Of a stretch of DNA of 64,000 nt, positions 52,051-61,091 are shown in pieces. Made by a program: the position numbers and the translations under genes. Position 1 is the stretch's first letter; each line of letters begins with the position of its first letter. This DNA is from Erwinia tracheiphila (GTDB lineage: Bacteria; Pseudomonadota; Gammaproteobacteria; Enterobacterales; Enterobacteriaceae), in NCBI RefSeq assembly GCF_021365465.1, contig NZ_CP089932.1, forward strand, positions 3,348,001 through 3,412,000. Direction: 5' to 3'. A model generated the notes under the pieces. The model was not told the DNA's origin, made no database searches, and was given only the letters and a program-made list of their open reading frames with translations.

Positions 52051-52483
52051 TGTGAAACATTCCTTGTGTAATCGTCCGTGGAGGTCTTCACAGGGAATAA
52101 TACACGGTGAAAGGTCAGAGTGTAAACGTTGTACAGCCCCTGCCCGTAATTTTTTGCAGATTCCGGGCAGGGGGGATAGTTGGACGCTCTACGCTCTCAG
52201 GCCATCATCAAAATACCATGTGGCATCTTTCAGGCTTCCGGGGATTTCCTGTGCTATGCCTTTCGCGTCGGTGGCTGCGTCTGGATCTCAATATTGTCGA
52301 TCCGCACGTCTGTACGCTGCGAAACCTGCCGGGATGAATTGCTGATAGCGTTACCGGTCATGGAAGTAATCGGATTGCTGGTGGCTCCAGTCAAATTTAA
52401 AATTTGATTAAAATCAATTTATTATAATGGATTTAACCATGCAGGTTGAAACGTTTTTGATGAGAAATGATGAGGGCTGAATA
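52051..52483. other. Intergenic stretch with tape-measure remnant
   Basis: On the minus strand about 52175-52405 encodes, with a frameshift, a piece like the C-terminus of a phage tail tape-measure protein (SNPITSMTGNAISNSSRQVS ... RIDNIEIQTQ, then IPGSLKDATWYFDDGLRA). The sequence between this and the DUF3289 start is shared with the right-hand module. Confidence 0.55.
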
Positions 52484-52939
52484 ATGCGCGATATACGGGC
52501 AGTGCTGAAACGTTGGGGAGAATGGGCGGCGCATGAAGAAAACCGCTCTGCATGGCCCACGGTCTGCGCCACCTTCCGGGGAGTACTGGCTGGCAAATCA
52601 TCTTTACGTCCGTCCTGTACCGACGATGACGGCCTGATAATCGACGCCTGCGTATCGGGGCGGCACATCGCCGGACGCGATGCAGAACGCGAGGTGCTCT
52701 TTGCTTACTACGTCCTGCGCCTGTCTCAGCGCGATGTGGCTGATTTATTTGAAACCAACCGTATGCAGGTGCGTAATCTGCTGTCCGGGACTGAGAACTT
52801 CGTTAACGGTGGTCTGGTGGTGCCTGGCGTCAGGCTGGATATGGATCTGGTACTGAAAGCCACCGGGCAGATGAGAACGCCTGCATTTCTGCTGTCCGGC
52901 TTTGAGGATATTTCTGGTTGTGCGCTGGCGGCGGGTTGA
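52484..52939 (+). CDS. Phage antiterminator Q-like protein, copy A
   Basis: 151 residues starting MRDIRAVLKRWGEWAAHEEN, the start of the Q (PF06530) group. It has an SSLRPSCTDDDGLII segment and a helix-turn-helix-like LSQRDVADLFETNRMQVRNL. Q proteins let RNA polymerase read through terminators into phage late genes. It is divergent from DUF3289. A frameshifted copy lies at 60040-60538. Confidence 0.75.
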   Translation: MRDIRAVLKRWGEWAAHEENRSAWPTVCATFRGVLAGKSSLRPSCTDDDGLIIDACVSGRHIAGRDAEREVLFAYYVLRLSQRDVADLFETNRMQVRNLLSGTENFVNGGLVVPGVRLDMDLVLKATGQMRTPAFLLSGFEDISGCALAAG

Positions 52940-53171
52940 TGGTCGAGAGTTTGACCATCCTTCAAAACTGAAGGATGAATTCCTGCACTATAGGAAATTA
53001 ATTTTAATCAGTTAGTTATCCGACTCCCTCCAACAAAGGGACTCAAATAAATCAATTACTTACCCATTTTGTGAATCTGTGCAGGTTTGCATATTTATCG
53101 CCGCAGCCACCAGCCACCAGCCACCAGCCAGAAAGATAGTTTATCCCGGCTGGTGGCATTAGCTGGCACAG
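52940..53171. other. Non-coding stretch with short tandem repeat
   Basis: It contains AGCCACC-type 7-bp tandem repeats (about 53104-53130). The bases around 53070-53140 are a rough inverted match to 59315-59370, so the inverted modules once extended this far. Confidence 0.5.
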
Positions 53172-53531
53172 CTACGCCGCTGCATCGTCTGAATTAAACT
53201 CAATGTGTATCCGGTCATAGGGTAAAGCGATCTTCTCGCCGTCTTTGTCCAGAACGCCCCCGTTCAGTAGTGACTGAACATCGTTGTATACGCCGCGAAA
53301 ATCACGATTAACAATGCGCGATAACTCGCGGATAGACACGGCCTGCTTTCCTTCCATTGCTTTGATGATCTGCCAGCGGTTAGGGGCAAGCATGGTTTTT
53401 GCCAGTTGTTCTACCGCGGGGAATACCAGCTCTGAACCGATAAAACCCCCTTTCATTGCGCGGGAGGCGTCCGACATTGCCGCCCGGAAAGCATCATCAG
53501 TGGTCATTACTCTGACGGTCAGTACTCGCAT
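53172..53531 (-). CDS. TumA-like antitoxin (winged HTH)
   Basis: 119 residues. It has MLAPNRWQIIKAMEGK, SIRELSRIVNRDFRGVYNDV and LLNGGVLDKDGEKIALPYD, the pattern of antitoxins paired with TumE (DUF6516) toxins. It would bind DNA and neutralise the toxin. The frame is intact. It follows the toxin gene by 4 bp, with AGGAGG inside the toxin's end. Confidence 0.8.
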   Translation of the reverse strand: MRVLTVRVMTTDDAFRAAMSDASRAMKGGFIGSELVFPAVEQLAKTMLAPNRWQIIKAMEGKQAVSIRELSRIVNRDFRGVYNDVQSLLNGGVLDKDGEKIALPYDRIHIEFNSDDAAA

Positions 53532-53535
53532 GGTG

Positions 53536-53819
53536 TTACCTCCTCAACAGGTTAATATCTGCCTGAAAACTGGCGATCAGGTTTTCAATGGCGGTGAATA
53601 TCACCGGGTATTCCTGTTCGCCAATGTACTTGTGATCGCCTTTGCCGCGCTCGTTGTCGTACCGCATGACGCACACACCATCCACAATGTAGGCCCGGCT
53701 GTATTTGTACTGGTGTGTGCGTCCTAAGATTGCCGGGTCTACTTCCAGAATGCGGATTGAAGCAAAAGCGTTATCAGAGCTATCTGGATTCGGCGCTTCA
53801 TCAACTCAACAGAGTGCAT
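53536..53819 (-). pseudogene. TumE-like toxin (DUF6516), one-base deletion
   Basis: ATG at 53819 (AAGGAG upstream) begins MHSVELMKRRIQIAL. One missing base shifts the frame. The next frame gives DNAFASIRILEVDPAILGRT and the family hallmark RYDNERGKGDHKYIGEQEYP to the TAA at 53536. The 284-bp length is one base short of whole codons. The toxin is thus probably silent while its antitoxin is intact. Confidence 0.75.
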
Positions 53820-53834
53820 GGGTTTATCTCCTTG

Positions 53835-53856
53835 TTGATGTAAATAAATACATCAA
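53835..53856. promoter_or_regulatory. Palindrome upstream of the toxin gene
   Basis: TTGATGTA and TACATCAA form a perfect 8-bp inverted repeat around AATAAA, 15 bases before the toxin start. It is the natural place for antitoxin autoregulation. Function is inferred. Confidence 0.5.
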
Positions 53857-53903
53857 TTCGCACCAATTTAGCGGGCGAGGGGTAAAAATCAAAACCCTTT
53901 TAA

Positions 53904-54006
53904 GGTGAATAGTATTAATACTTGGTGAATACTAAAATTATAAGTATTCACCTGTATTTTTACTTATAAATCATTTGCTTATTATGTTTGGTGAACAGTG
54001 TGAATA
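53904..54006. repeat. Iteron-like cluster GGTGAANA (possible P4-type origin)
   Basis: Four exact GGTGAANA copies lie at 53904, 53924, 53945 (inverted) and 53990, plus one near-match at 53999. The second and third form a perfect 10-bp inverted repeat. P4 satellite alpha protein binds type I iterons of the form TNTTCACC, which is the same sequence. No alpha-protein gene is in the window. Confidence 0.55.
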
Positions 54007-54023
54007 CTTATATCCAGAAATTA

Positions 54024-55338
54024 GACCCTGTACATGATTCTGTGTAAATGCCTTTTCTCAGTAGTGGCCGTCCGGGCGGTCACCGAACCCGATAATAAAA
54101 CGGCTCATTGCCATGCGCCAGTCTCTCAGTGGCATCCTCCATTTCTGTGATGCGGCCTGGATTGCCAGCCACACCTCCTTTTTCACTGCGTCGTCAGTCG
54201 GGAACACCTTCCGTTTCTTGATGGCATCCCGGATCACGCTGTTCAGCGGCTCGATGGCGCTGGTCGTGTCGAGCGTCTTGCGGATGTCTGCCGGGTAAGC
54301 GAAGAACGTCAACAGGCTGGCCCGGTTTGCCTGCCAGCGCCGGCTTATTTGGGGATAGCGACTGTCCCATGTCCCGGAGAACACATCCAGGGCCTGTAGC
54401 GCTGCCTCTTCCGTCGGGGCCTGACAGATGGCTTTCAGGTCACGGGTGACGACTTTGTAGTCCTTGCAGGAGACGAACCGCAGACTGTTGCGCACCATAT
54501 GCACGACGCACAGCTGGACGCGGGCCTGCGGATACACCGCGTTGATAACGACCGGGAAGCCCTTCAGACCATCAACACAGGCGATGAGGATATCGTTCAG
54601 GCCGCGGTTTTTTAGTTCGGTCAGCACATGGAGCCAGAACTTCGCGCCCTCGTTTTCGGCCAGCCACATACCCGGCAGTTCTTTCTGGCCTTCGATGTTG
54701 ATACCCGGGGCAAGGAACACGGATTTATTGATGACGCGACTGTCCTGCCGGACCTTCAGGACGATACAGTCAGGGTAAACGATGGGACAAACGGCATCCA
54801 GTGGCCGGTTTTGCCATCCGGTGACCTGCTCCATGACGGCATCAGCTACCTTTGAGACCCGCGCTGGCGAGGCATCGGCGTCATACAGCTCTTTGAATGC
54901 GGTCGCTATCTCGCGGGTGGTTATCCCTTTGGCGTACAACGATAAGATCGGGTTATCCACCCCGGTGCTCCGGGTCTGGTTTTTCTTCACCCGTTGTGGT
55001 TCAAAGGAGCCATCACGATCGCGCGGTGTACACAGCTCCGGCGGGACATCGCCGGTGATAACCGTCTTTTGGGTGTGGCCGTTGCGGGCGTTGGTCGCCG
55101 GTTCTGGCTGATTTTTATCGTCGCCGGGGTGACGGGTCATTTCGGCGTTGAGCGCCGCCCCGACACTGATTTTTTTCAGCAGTCGATCAAACTGACTGAG
55201 ATCGTCAGGGGTTTTGAGATTTTTGTCCAGTTCGTTAGCCAGGGACTGCGACTGTTTTTCGTCCATAAATTAACCTGCTTTTGATGCTGGATTGAACATA
55301 TCAAAATCAGGCAATTACACAAATCTATGTACAGGCTC
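54024..55338 (-). mobile_element. IS256-family element, intact
   Basis: 1315 bp with ends GACCCTGTACATGATTCTGT and, on the minus strand, GAGCCTGTACATAGATTTGT. No target duplication is seen. It lies close to the broken end of another IS256 element. Confidence 0.88.
54058..55266 (-). CDS. IS256-family transposase
   Basis: 402 residues, full length. The mutator-type DDE residues are in [30 protein letters not shown] and TTSAIEPLNSVIRD. The frame is intact. Confidence 0.93.
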   Translation of the reverse strand: MDEKQSQSLANELDKNLKTPDDLSQFDRLLKKISVGAALNAEMTRHPGDDKNQPEPATNARNGHTQKTVITGDVPPELCTPRDRDGSFEPQRVKKNQTRSTGVDNPILSLYAKGITTREIATAFKELYDADASPARVSKVADAVMEQVTGWQNRPLDAVCPIVYPDCIVLKVRQDSRVINKSVFLAPGINIEGQKELPGMWLAENEGAKFWLHVLTELKNRGLNDILIACVDGLKGFPVVINAVYPQARVQLCVVHMVRNSLRFVSCKDYKVVTRDLKAICQAPTEEAALQALDVFSGTWDSRYPQISRRWQANRASLLTFFAYPADIRKTLDTTSAIEPLNSVIRDAIKKRKVFPTDDAVKKEVWLAIQAASQKWRMPLRDWRMAMSRFIIGFGDRPDGHY

Positions 55339-55375
55339 AAAATAACAGAAGAAGAGAAAAACAAAAAATGCTGTT

Positions 55376-56072
55376 TATCGCATCCGGGAAGCCCTTCAGT
55401 CCGTCCACGCAGGCAATCAGGATATCCTGAAGGCCGCGATTTTTCAGCTCTGTCAGGATGTTCAGCCAGCCACATCCCCGGCAGTTCTTTCTGACCTTCG
55501 GTATTAATGCCCGGCGCAAGGAAAACAGCTTTGTTTATCACGCTGCCATTCTGACGAACTTTTACGACAATACAGTCCATATAAACAATGGGATAAAGTG
55601 CATCCAGCTGCCGGTTTTGCCACTCAGCGACCTGTTCTTTTACGGCATCGGTGACTTTAGATATCAGGGTGGGTGAGACATCGGCGTCATACATCTCTTT
55701 GAACGTGGCAACAATTTCACGCATGGCCATTCCTTTGGCGTACAGGGATAAAATCTGGCTGTCCATCTGCGTGATACGCGTCTGGCTCTTCTTAATCAGC
55801 TGAGGTTCGAAGGTGTTTTCGCGGTCACGCGGCGTGTTCAGCTCAATCTCGCCATCATCGCAAAGCAGCGTTTTTGATGCGTAGCCATTGCGGGTGTCAG
55901 AGCCTTTTTTGGGCGCGTTTTTCTCATGCCCGAGGTGGTCGGTCAGTTCAGCATTGAGCGCCGTTTCGACGGTGAGCTTCGTCAGCATTCGGGAAAACTG
56001 GTTAAGGTCAGCTTCGGTTTTAAGACCTTTAGCCCGTTCAGTCGCAAGGGCTTTAAGTTTCTTTTCGTCCAT
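55376..56072 (-). pseudogene. IS256-family transposase, truncated
   Basis: It starts MDEKKLKALATERAKGLKTE and keeps the first Asp region ([20 protein letters not shown]). A short deletion removes about 90 bp near 55460, and the last part ([13 protein letters not shown]) is frameshifted. The protein differs clearly from the neighbouring IS256, so the two are separate elements. Confidence 0.82.
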
Positions 56073-56140
56073 AATTTGCCTGTCCTCGTTGTTGGAGTGA
56101 ACATATCAAAAACAGGAAATTACACAATTTTAATTACAGT
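55376..56140 (-). mobile_element. IS256-family element, 5' part only
   Basis: The element start (GTAATTAAAATTGTGTAATT on the minus strand near 56136) and about 230 codons of transposase remain. The other end is lost at about 55376, 37 bases from the intact IS256. Confidence 0.8.
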
Positions 56141-57373
56141 CTCCCGGTTTTAACACACCCGGCCCGATACAGCCGCCAGGCAGTACTAAAATGGATTGAT
56201 GATGGTGGTGTTAACCGATCTAGTTCAACGTGCCAAAAGACTTTATCAGCGTACAGCTCATAAACTTTGCGCTGGTCTTCCAGCCAGTCATGCTTGTTAT
56301 AGACGGTCATTACTCCTCCAGGCTCATGCCCCAGCATCTTTTCGGTGACATGGGGCATAATACCCTTTCCAGATAAATTCGTTACCAGTGAGCGCCTGAA
56401 GTCATGGGTACGCCATTCAGGTATATCAATTTTCTTTCTTAAGTTTCTCATGTAGAGATTAGAAGATGATCGGTTAATTGCCTTATCCAGTTCCTGCCCA
56501 GGAAACATAACCGGATTTTTCATAGCCAACAGCCGTTCAACAAACGGTTCAGTCTGTTTAAATATTGGCCTGCGAATGACATTTCCCATTTTCGAATAGG
56601 TAGATGGCGTTGTCCAAATCATGTCTTCCATATTGAATTCTTCAGGAGTGGCCAGACGTAATTCTGACAACCTTAAAACCCACAGCAAAAGCATCTTATG
56701 CAATAATTTATTGGATGAAAATACTTTGTTGTTCTCCAGGGCAAGCCAGATTTTCGCCAGTTCTGTCTAAGTAAGAACACGGTCACCCATATCAGGCTTT
56801 TTACCAATATTTTTGACGCTAAGTTTCAGCACCTCACACGATGGGATTAACTGTCTGCTGATACACCAGTTCATGACAGAGTGCAGTTGCAGCAAAAGTA
56901 CCCTCGCCTTTTTCTTATTATTACTTTCCTGTTTATCGAAGAACTGCACCCAAAGCGAAACAGGAACACTGGCGACCAGTACATCACGAAACTCTGTGTA
57001 CATGGCGTTGTACACAACTGACTTGTAAAGAATACGAGTGTTTTCTTTCAATCTACTAACGTACTTTCCCCACCATTCATCCAGACATTCTCTAAGTGTC
57101 AGCTCTCCGGTACTGCTGGCGAAATAGGTTTTTGGGTTAACCCCCTTCATGTACAATGCCCGCATCTCACCAGCGGCGATCCGCGCGTCTTTTAATGTTG
57201 TTGAAGGATACGGTTATCCTCGTAGGTGCGGCTTTCCAGCGGAAACGATACTGAAAAGTGATTGTCCCTGCTGGAGTTATGCGAACACTAAGGCCGTCCC
57301 CATCGGTTACTTCTGACGGGCCACTGTATGGTTTGCCGCTGATGCTGCGAAGCTTGGTATCGCTGAGAGCCAC
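56134..57373 (-). pseudogene. Phage tyrosine integrase (Sf6/HK620-like), broken
   Basis: The start is GTG 57373 (ALSDTKLRSISGKPYSGPSE). A small deletion near 57190 shifts the frame. The second part (EMRALYMKGVNPKTYFASST) ends at a TAG (56767-56769) where the family has a sense codon. The catalytic part continues in the same frame, with RLSELRLAT (Arg), THDFRRSLVTNLS (His/Arg) and AVYNKH-like MTVYNKHDWLED (Tyr). It lies next to argW, the site used by Sf6-type phages. The C-terminal tail is replaced by other sequence. Confidence 0.82.
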
Positions 57374-57568
57374 GTTATATATCCTGTACACATCGGTGTT
57401 TTGCATTCTGTGCTCAATATGTACGCTTTGGCAAGTGAACGAAACGATGGCAAGCGGGGACACACAGAAACAAAGAGAAATCAAAAAGGAACGTAACACT
57501 TGAAAAAAAATGAGAAATTACGATAGGATAGAGACACAATCGAACGATTTGAAACGTAGCCGCGCAAT

Positions 57569-57643
57569 GTCTCCTTAGTTAAATGGATATAACGAGCCCC
57601 TCCTAAGGGCTAGTTGCAGGTTCGATTCCTGCAGGGGACACCA
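57569..57643 (+). tRNA. argW: tRNA-Arg (CCT anticodon)
   Basis: 75 bases with CCA encoded. The acceptor arms GTCTCCT and AGGGGAC pair. The anticodon loop reads CTCCTAA, and the T arm contains GGTTCGATTCC. In E. coli argW lies in this region and is a known prophage integration site. Broken integrase genes lie on both sides here. Confidence 0.95.
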
Positions 57644-57807
57644 TCCGCGGGTATTTCCACCTCCAGCAAAGTCCACAAAATTCTTTAAATCCCTTTGATA
57701 TAGCGGCTTCGCAGTCTCTGTAAATGTTTTGACGTCCATTGCAATCCGCATACACGAAGGGGCATAATCAGGGGCACTTCGGTTCGATATTAAAAATGCC
57801 CCCTGAT

Positions 57808-59106
57808 ATGAAACTTACAGCACGACAGGTAGAAACTGCAAAGCCCAAAGACAAAGCCTATAAACTCGCTGATGGCATGGGGCTGTATCTGGAAGTTACC
57901 CCGCGAGGGTCCAAATACTGGCGCATGAAGTACCGTCGCCCCTCTGACAAAAAGGAAGACAGATTGGCCTTTGGTGTCTGGCCTGCTGTTTCCCTGGCTG
58001 ATGCCAGAGCTAAACGCGATGACGCCAAACGACTACTGGCGAAGGGGTTTGATCCCAAAGCAGAACAGAAGGGGGCATAGGCTGAAGCAGAGGGGGCATA
58101 TACTTTTGAAACCATCACCCGCCAGTGGTATGGCGGGTGCCTGAAAAGGTGGAACCCGACACATGCACGAGCCGTATTAAGATCGCTGGAGCATTATGTT
58201 TTCCCACATATTGGCGGTGCTGACATACGACAGCTTAAAACGCGCCAGCTTTTAGCCGCCGTCAACAGTGCTGATTCTGCGAATAAGCATGATGTTGCAA
58301 AGCGTCTGAGACAACGCATTACTTCTGTTATGCGCTATGCCGTGCAGAACGGCCTTATTGATAGTAACCCTGCGCTGGATATGGCCGGTGCTGTGGAATC
58401 AGCAAAAACAAAACACCGCCCCACCCTTCCCCATGCCCGTTTTGGCGAACTTCTTTCCCGGATAAGCAATTACAGCGGCAGGCCTGTAACCCGCCTGGCG
58501 GTGGAGTTAACCCTGCTCACGTTTCTTCGTTCCAGTGAACTGCGTTTTGCCTGGTGGGATGAATTCGACTTTGATCGGGCTGTCTGGAATGTGCCCGCTA
58601 AACGGCCAGAAATCGAAGGTGTGCGCTATTCCTGGCGCGGGATGAAAATGGGAACCCCGCATGTTGTCCCTTTAAGTAAGCAGGCGCTGGCATTACTGGA
58701 AGAGCTAAAAGAGTTCAGCGGGGATAACAGCAGACTGTTTCCCGGCGACCACAACCCGCAACAGGTTATGAGTGAAAATACAGTCAATAAGGCGCTGAGA
58801 ACTATGGGGTATGACACTAAAACAGAAGCCTGCGGGCATGGATTCCGAACGATGGCGTGCGGCGCTATGGCAGAATCGGGACTGTGGTCACGCGAGGCTG
58901 TAGAAATGCAGATGAGCCACCAGGAAAGAAATGATGTGAGAGCGCCATATGTACATACCGCTGAATACCTGGAGGAAAGGCGCTTAATGATGCAATGGTG
59001 GGCTGATTATCTGGACGCCAACAGGTCTGCACACGTTACGCCGTATGACTTCGCTCACGATACCGGGCAGGGGCATAATGTGGTTTCAATAGCAAAAAGG
59101 AAATGA
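57808..59106 (+). pseudogene. P4-type tyrosine integrase with one amber codon
   Basis: The start MKLTARQVETAKPKDKAYKL (57808) has the P4-integrase N-terminal domain. Codon 91 is TAG (58078-58080) in KGA-stop-AEAEGAYTF, where relatives have Gln; a single C-to-T change explains it. The rest is open in the same frame, with the catalytic Arg (LRSSELRFAWW), HGFRTMA and the Tyr in APYVHTAEYLEERR. It is oriented away from the argW 3' end, as in P4-like islands. Confidence 0.9.
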
Positions 59107-59141
59107 AATTCTACGCGCGCATACGTGAGCTTTATTTTACC

Positions 59142-59240
59142 TGTTTCATATGTTTCACTGTTTCAGTGACTAATATTTATAAATAAATCATAATATTAAG
59201 TGAAATAGGTATTGAAACAGGTTTTTGATAATCTGTTTCA
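59142..59240. repeat. TGTTTCA repeat cluster
   Basis: TGTTTCA occurs at 59142, 59151, 59159 and 59234, and inverted at 59213. The middle is A+T-rich. The arrangement is iteron-like, as in origins or operator arrays of satellite elements. Function is inferred only from layout. Confidence 0.5.
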
Positions 59241-59256
59241 CCCCCTACCCGGCATC

Positions 59257-59284
59257 AAAAGAACGAATTACGTTCTTTTCTTTA
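59257..59284 (+). terminator. Rho-independent terminator
   Basis: AAAAGAACG pairs with CGTTCTTTT around AATTA, followed by a T-rich run. It could end transcription of the integrase. Confidence 0.75.
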
Positions 59285-59394
59285 TATTCAATAATATAGG
59301 GGGAATTTCCATTCTGGCTGGTGGCCGGAATGAAAACTATGCAAGTCTGCACAGATTCGCAAACTGGCTAACCACCTGATTAAAGTAAAAGACC

Positions 59395-60010
59395 CCCTTC
59401 TTAGAAGGTGGCTTTCGAGAATGCCCCCTGTAAGGGGGGCTATTGTTACCTTCCTGTTTCTACTCTAGCAATTCCATCTGCTGTTCATGCGTTTGTTCCC
59501 TTTTCTCCTGATGCCCAACATATCGTCTGATGATCTCTTCGTTTACCCCTACCGTATCGACAAAGTATCCACGTGACCAAAAATGGTTTCCCCATAACTT
59601 CTTTCTTATGTGAGGGAAACGATTGTAGAGTCTGATGGCGCTACGCCCTTTCAGGTGACCCATCAAGGTCGATATAGAGATTTTGGGCGGGACAATCACT
59701 ACCAGATGTACATGATCTGGCTGAACATTTAACTCCAGTACCTCACAATCTTTTATTCCGCAGAGAATATAGATTGTCCTGTAAAGTTCCTTGCCCAGCT
59801 TATCTTTCAGGATCCTGAATCGATACTTTGGCGTTCAGACTATGTGGTATTTGCAACGCCAATATACATGTGATGAACTCCTGTAAAGCCCCATGTCGGT
59901 CTGTCTCCTTTTACTTGTGGTGAGTAAGCAGAGATATTCCGGCATGGGCATTCTTCAGGCTATAGCCTTACAGGATCAATCACCACCTCCCTAGGAGGTG
60001 GTTTAGGGAT
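59395..60010 (-). mobile_element. IS200-type element (IS200/IS605 family)
   Basis: It contains the tnpA pseudogene. Hairpins typical of IS200 ends are visible: GCCCCC/GGGGGC near 59424-59441 and ACCACCTCC/GGAGGTGGT near 59982-60002. Exact ends are approximate. It lies inside the right-hand inverted module. Confidence 0.75.
59460..59894 (-). pseudogene. tnpA: IS200 TnpA with one TGA codon
   Basis: 144 codons from the ATG at 59894 (MGLYRSSSHVYWRCKYHIV). An in-frame TGA follows where relatives have Trp (HIV-stop-TPKYRF). The HUH motif lies in PDHVHLVV and the nucleophilic Tyr in EEIIRRYVGHQ. A single G-to-A change explains the stop. Confidence 0.87.
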
Positions 60011-60039
60011 GACAATTAATTTCCCCCATTGGGGGAAGT

Positions 60040-60538
60040 TGAATAAACCCACTGATTTTCATCAACGTACAAATTTGTACCATCAACCCGCCTCAGCGCA
60101 CGACCAGAAATGTCCTCAAAACCGCACAGCAGAAATGCAGGCGTTTTCATCTGCACGGTAGCTTTCAGTACCAGATCCATATCCAGCCTGACGCCCAGCG
60201 CTACCAGACCGCCGTTAACGAAGTTCTCAGCCCCGGACAGCAGATTACGCACCTGCCATACGGTTGGTTTCAAATAAATCAGCCACATCGCGCAGAGACA
60301 GGCGCAGGACGTAATAAGCAAAGAGCACCTCGCGTTCTGCATCACGGCCAGCAACGTGCAGCCTCGATACGCAGGCGTCGATTATCAGGCCGTCCTCGTC
60401 GGTACAGGATGGACGCAAAGATGATTTACCCGCCAGCACTCCCCGGAAGGTGGTGCAGACCGCAGGCCATGCAGAACGGTTTTCTTCATGCGCCGCCCAT
60501 TCTCCCCAGCGTTTCAGTACTGCCCGTATATCGCGCAT
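60040..60538 (-). pseudogene. Antiterminator Q-like protein, copy B, frameshifted
   Basis: It starts MRDIRAVLKRWGEWAAHEEN, nearly identical to copy A. The frame breaks near 60255 (ETNRMAGA), and the rest (QVRNLLSGAENFVNGGLVAL) is in another frame. It is divergent from DUF3289 copy B, mirroring the left-hand module. Confidence 0.78.
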
Positions 60539-61091
60539 TATTCAGCCCTCACCCTGTAAACGTTCATAACTTACTGATTTTGATTAATTCCGTCTAATCG
60601 TCGGAATCACCAGCCCACACCCATACTCAGTCTGCCCCCCTGCCAGTTATTTCGCGCATTGTTCAGCCCTCATCATTTCTCATCAAAACGTTTCAACCCG
60701 CCCCCTGCATTAAACACTAATCGATTGAATTTGCTTAAATGCGGTATTTCACCGTGTTCACCAGCTCACATCCTGAACCCGGTTCGCATATTAAAAGTTC
60801 GCACTGGGGTTCGCACCAGAAACATCCTCAAAATCGCGCAGCAGAAAAACAGGCATTTGCTAACCTTTACCTTAATCCCCGGTACGCAAACACGAAGTAC
60901 GCACTCTGGTACGCACCGGAAATACGGTCAGCGGAGTGACAGAGGCAACGATTTAAAATTGTTATCCCCACAGCCCAGGAATCTGCAAAAAATTACGTGC
61001 AGAGAGGGCGCAGCGTTTACACTCCGGCCCACCAGCACGTATTATGCACTGTGAAGACCACAACGGACGATAACACAAGGATTGTATTAAT
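60539..61091. other. Intergenic stretch with paired heptamer arrays
   Basis: 553 bp between divergent genes. Two arrays of three heptamers lie here (see repeat entry). Open frames crossing it (for example 60659-61054) repeat the array in their translation and are not convincing genes. A TGTTCACC motif lies near 60757. Confidence 0.5.
60782..60915 (+). repeat. Two triple-heptamer arrays, 100 bp apart
   Basis: GTTCGCA occurs at 60782, 60797 and 60809. GTACGCA occurs at 60882, 60897 and 60909. Spacing within each array is identical (15 and 12), and the arrays are exactly 100 bp apart. All three copies differ by the same single base between arrays. They look like duplicated binding sites for a repressor or initiator. 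Confidence 0.65.

Larger units (their letters stand above)
59107..59394. other. Non-coding stretch with iteron-like repeats and terminator
   Basis: It holds five TGTTTCA repeats (see separate entry), a terminator hairpin, and a stretch (59315-59370) that is an inverted match to 53070-53140. No gene was found. Confidence 0.5.

Noticed and set aside
53104..53130. CRISPR-like short repeats (AGCCACC units)
   Set aside because: Units are 7 bp and contiguous with no spacers, so this is a simple tandem repeat. No CRISPR array was seen anywhere in the window.
60659..61054. 131-codon open frame between antiQ and DUF3289 copy B
   Set aside because: Its apparent sequence repeats only reflect the DNA heptamer arrays. 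No ribosome site or known family was seen.
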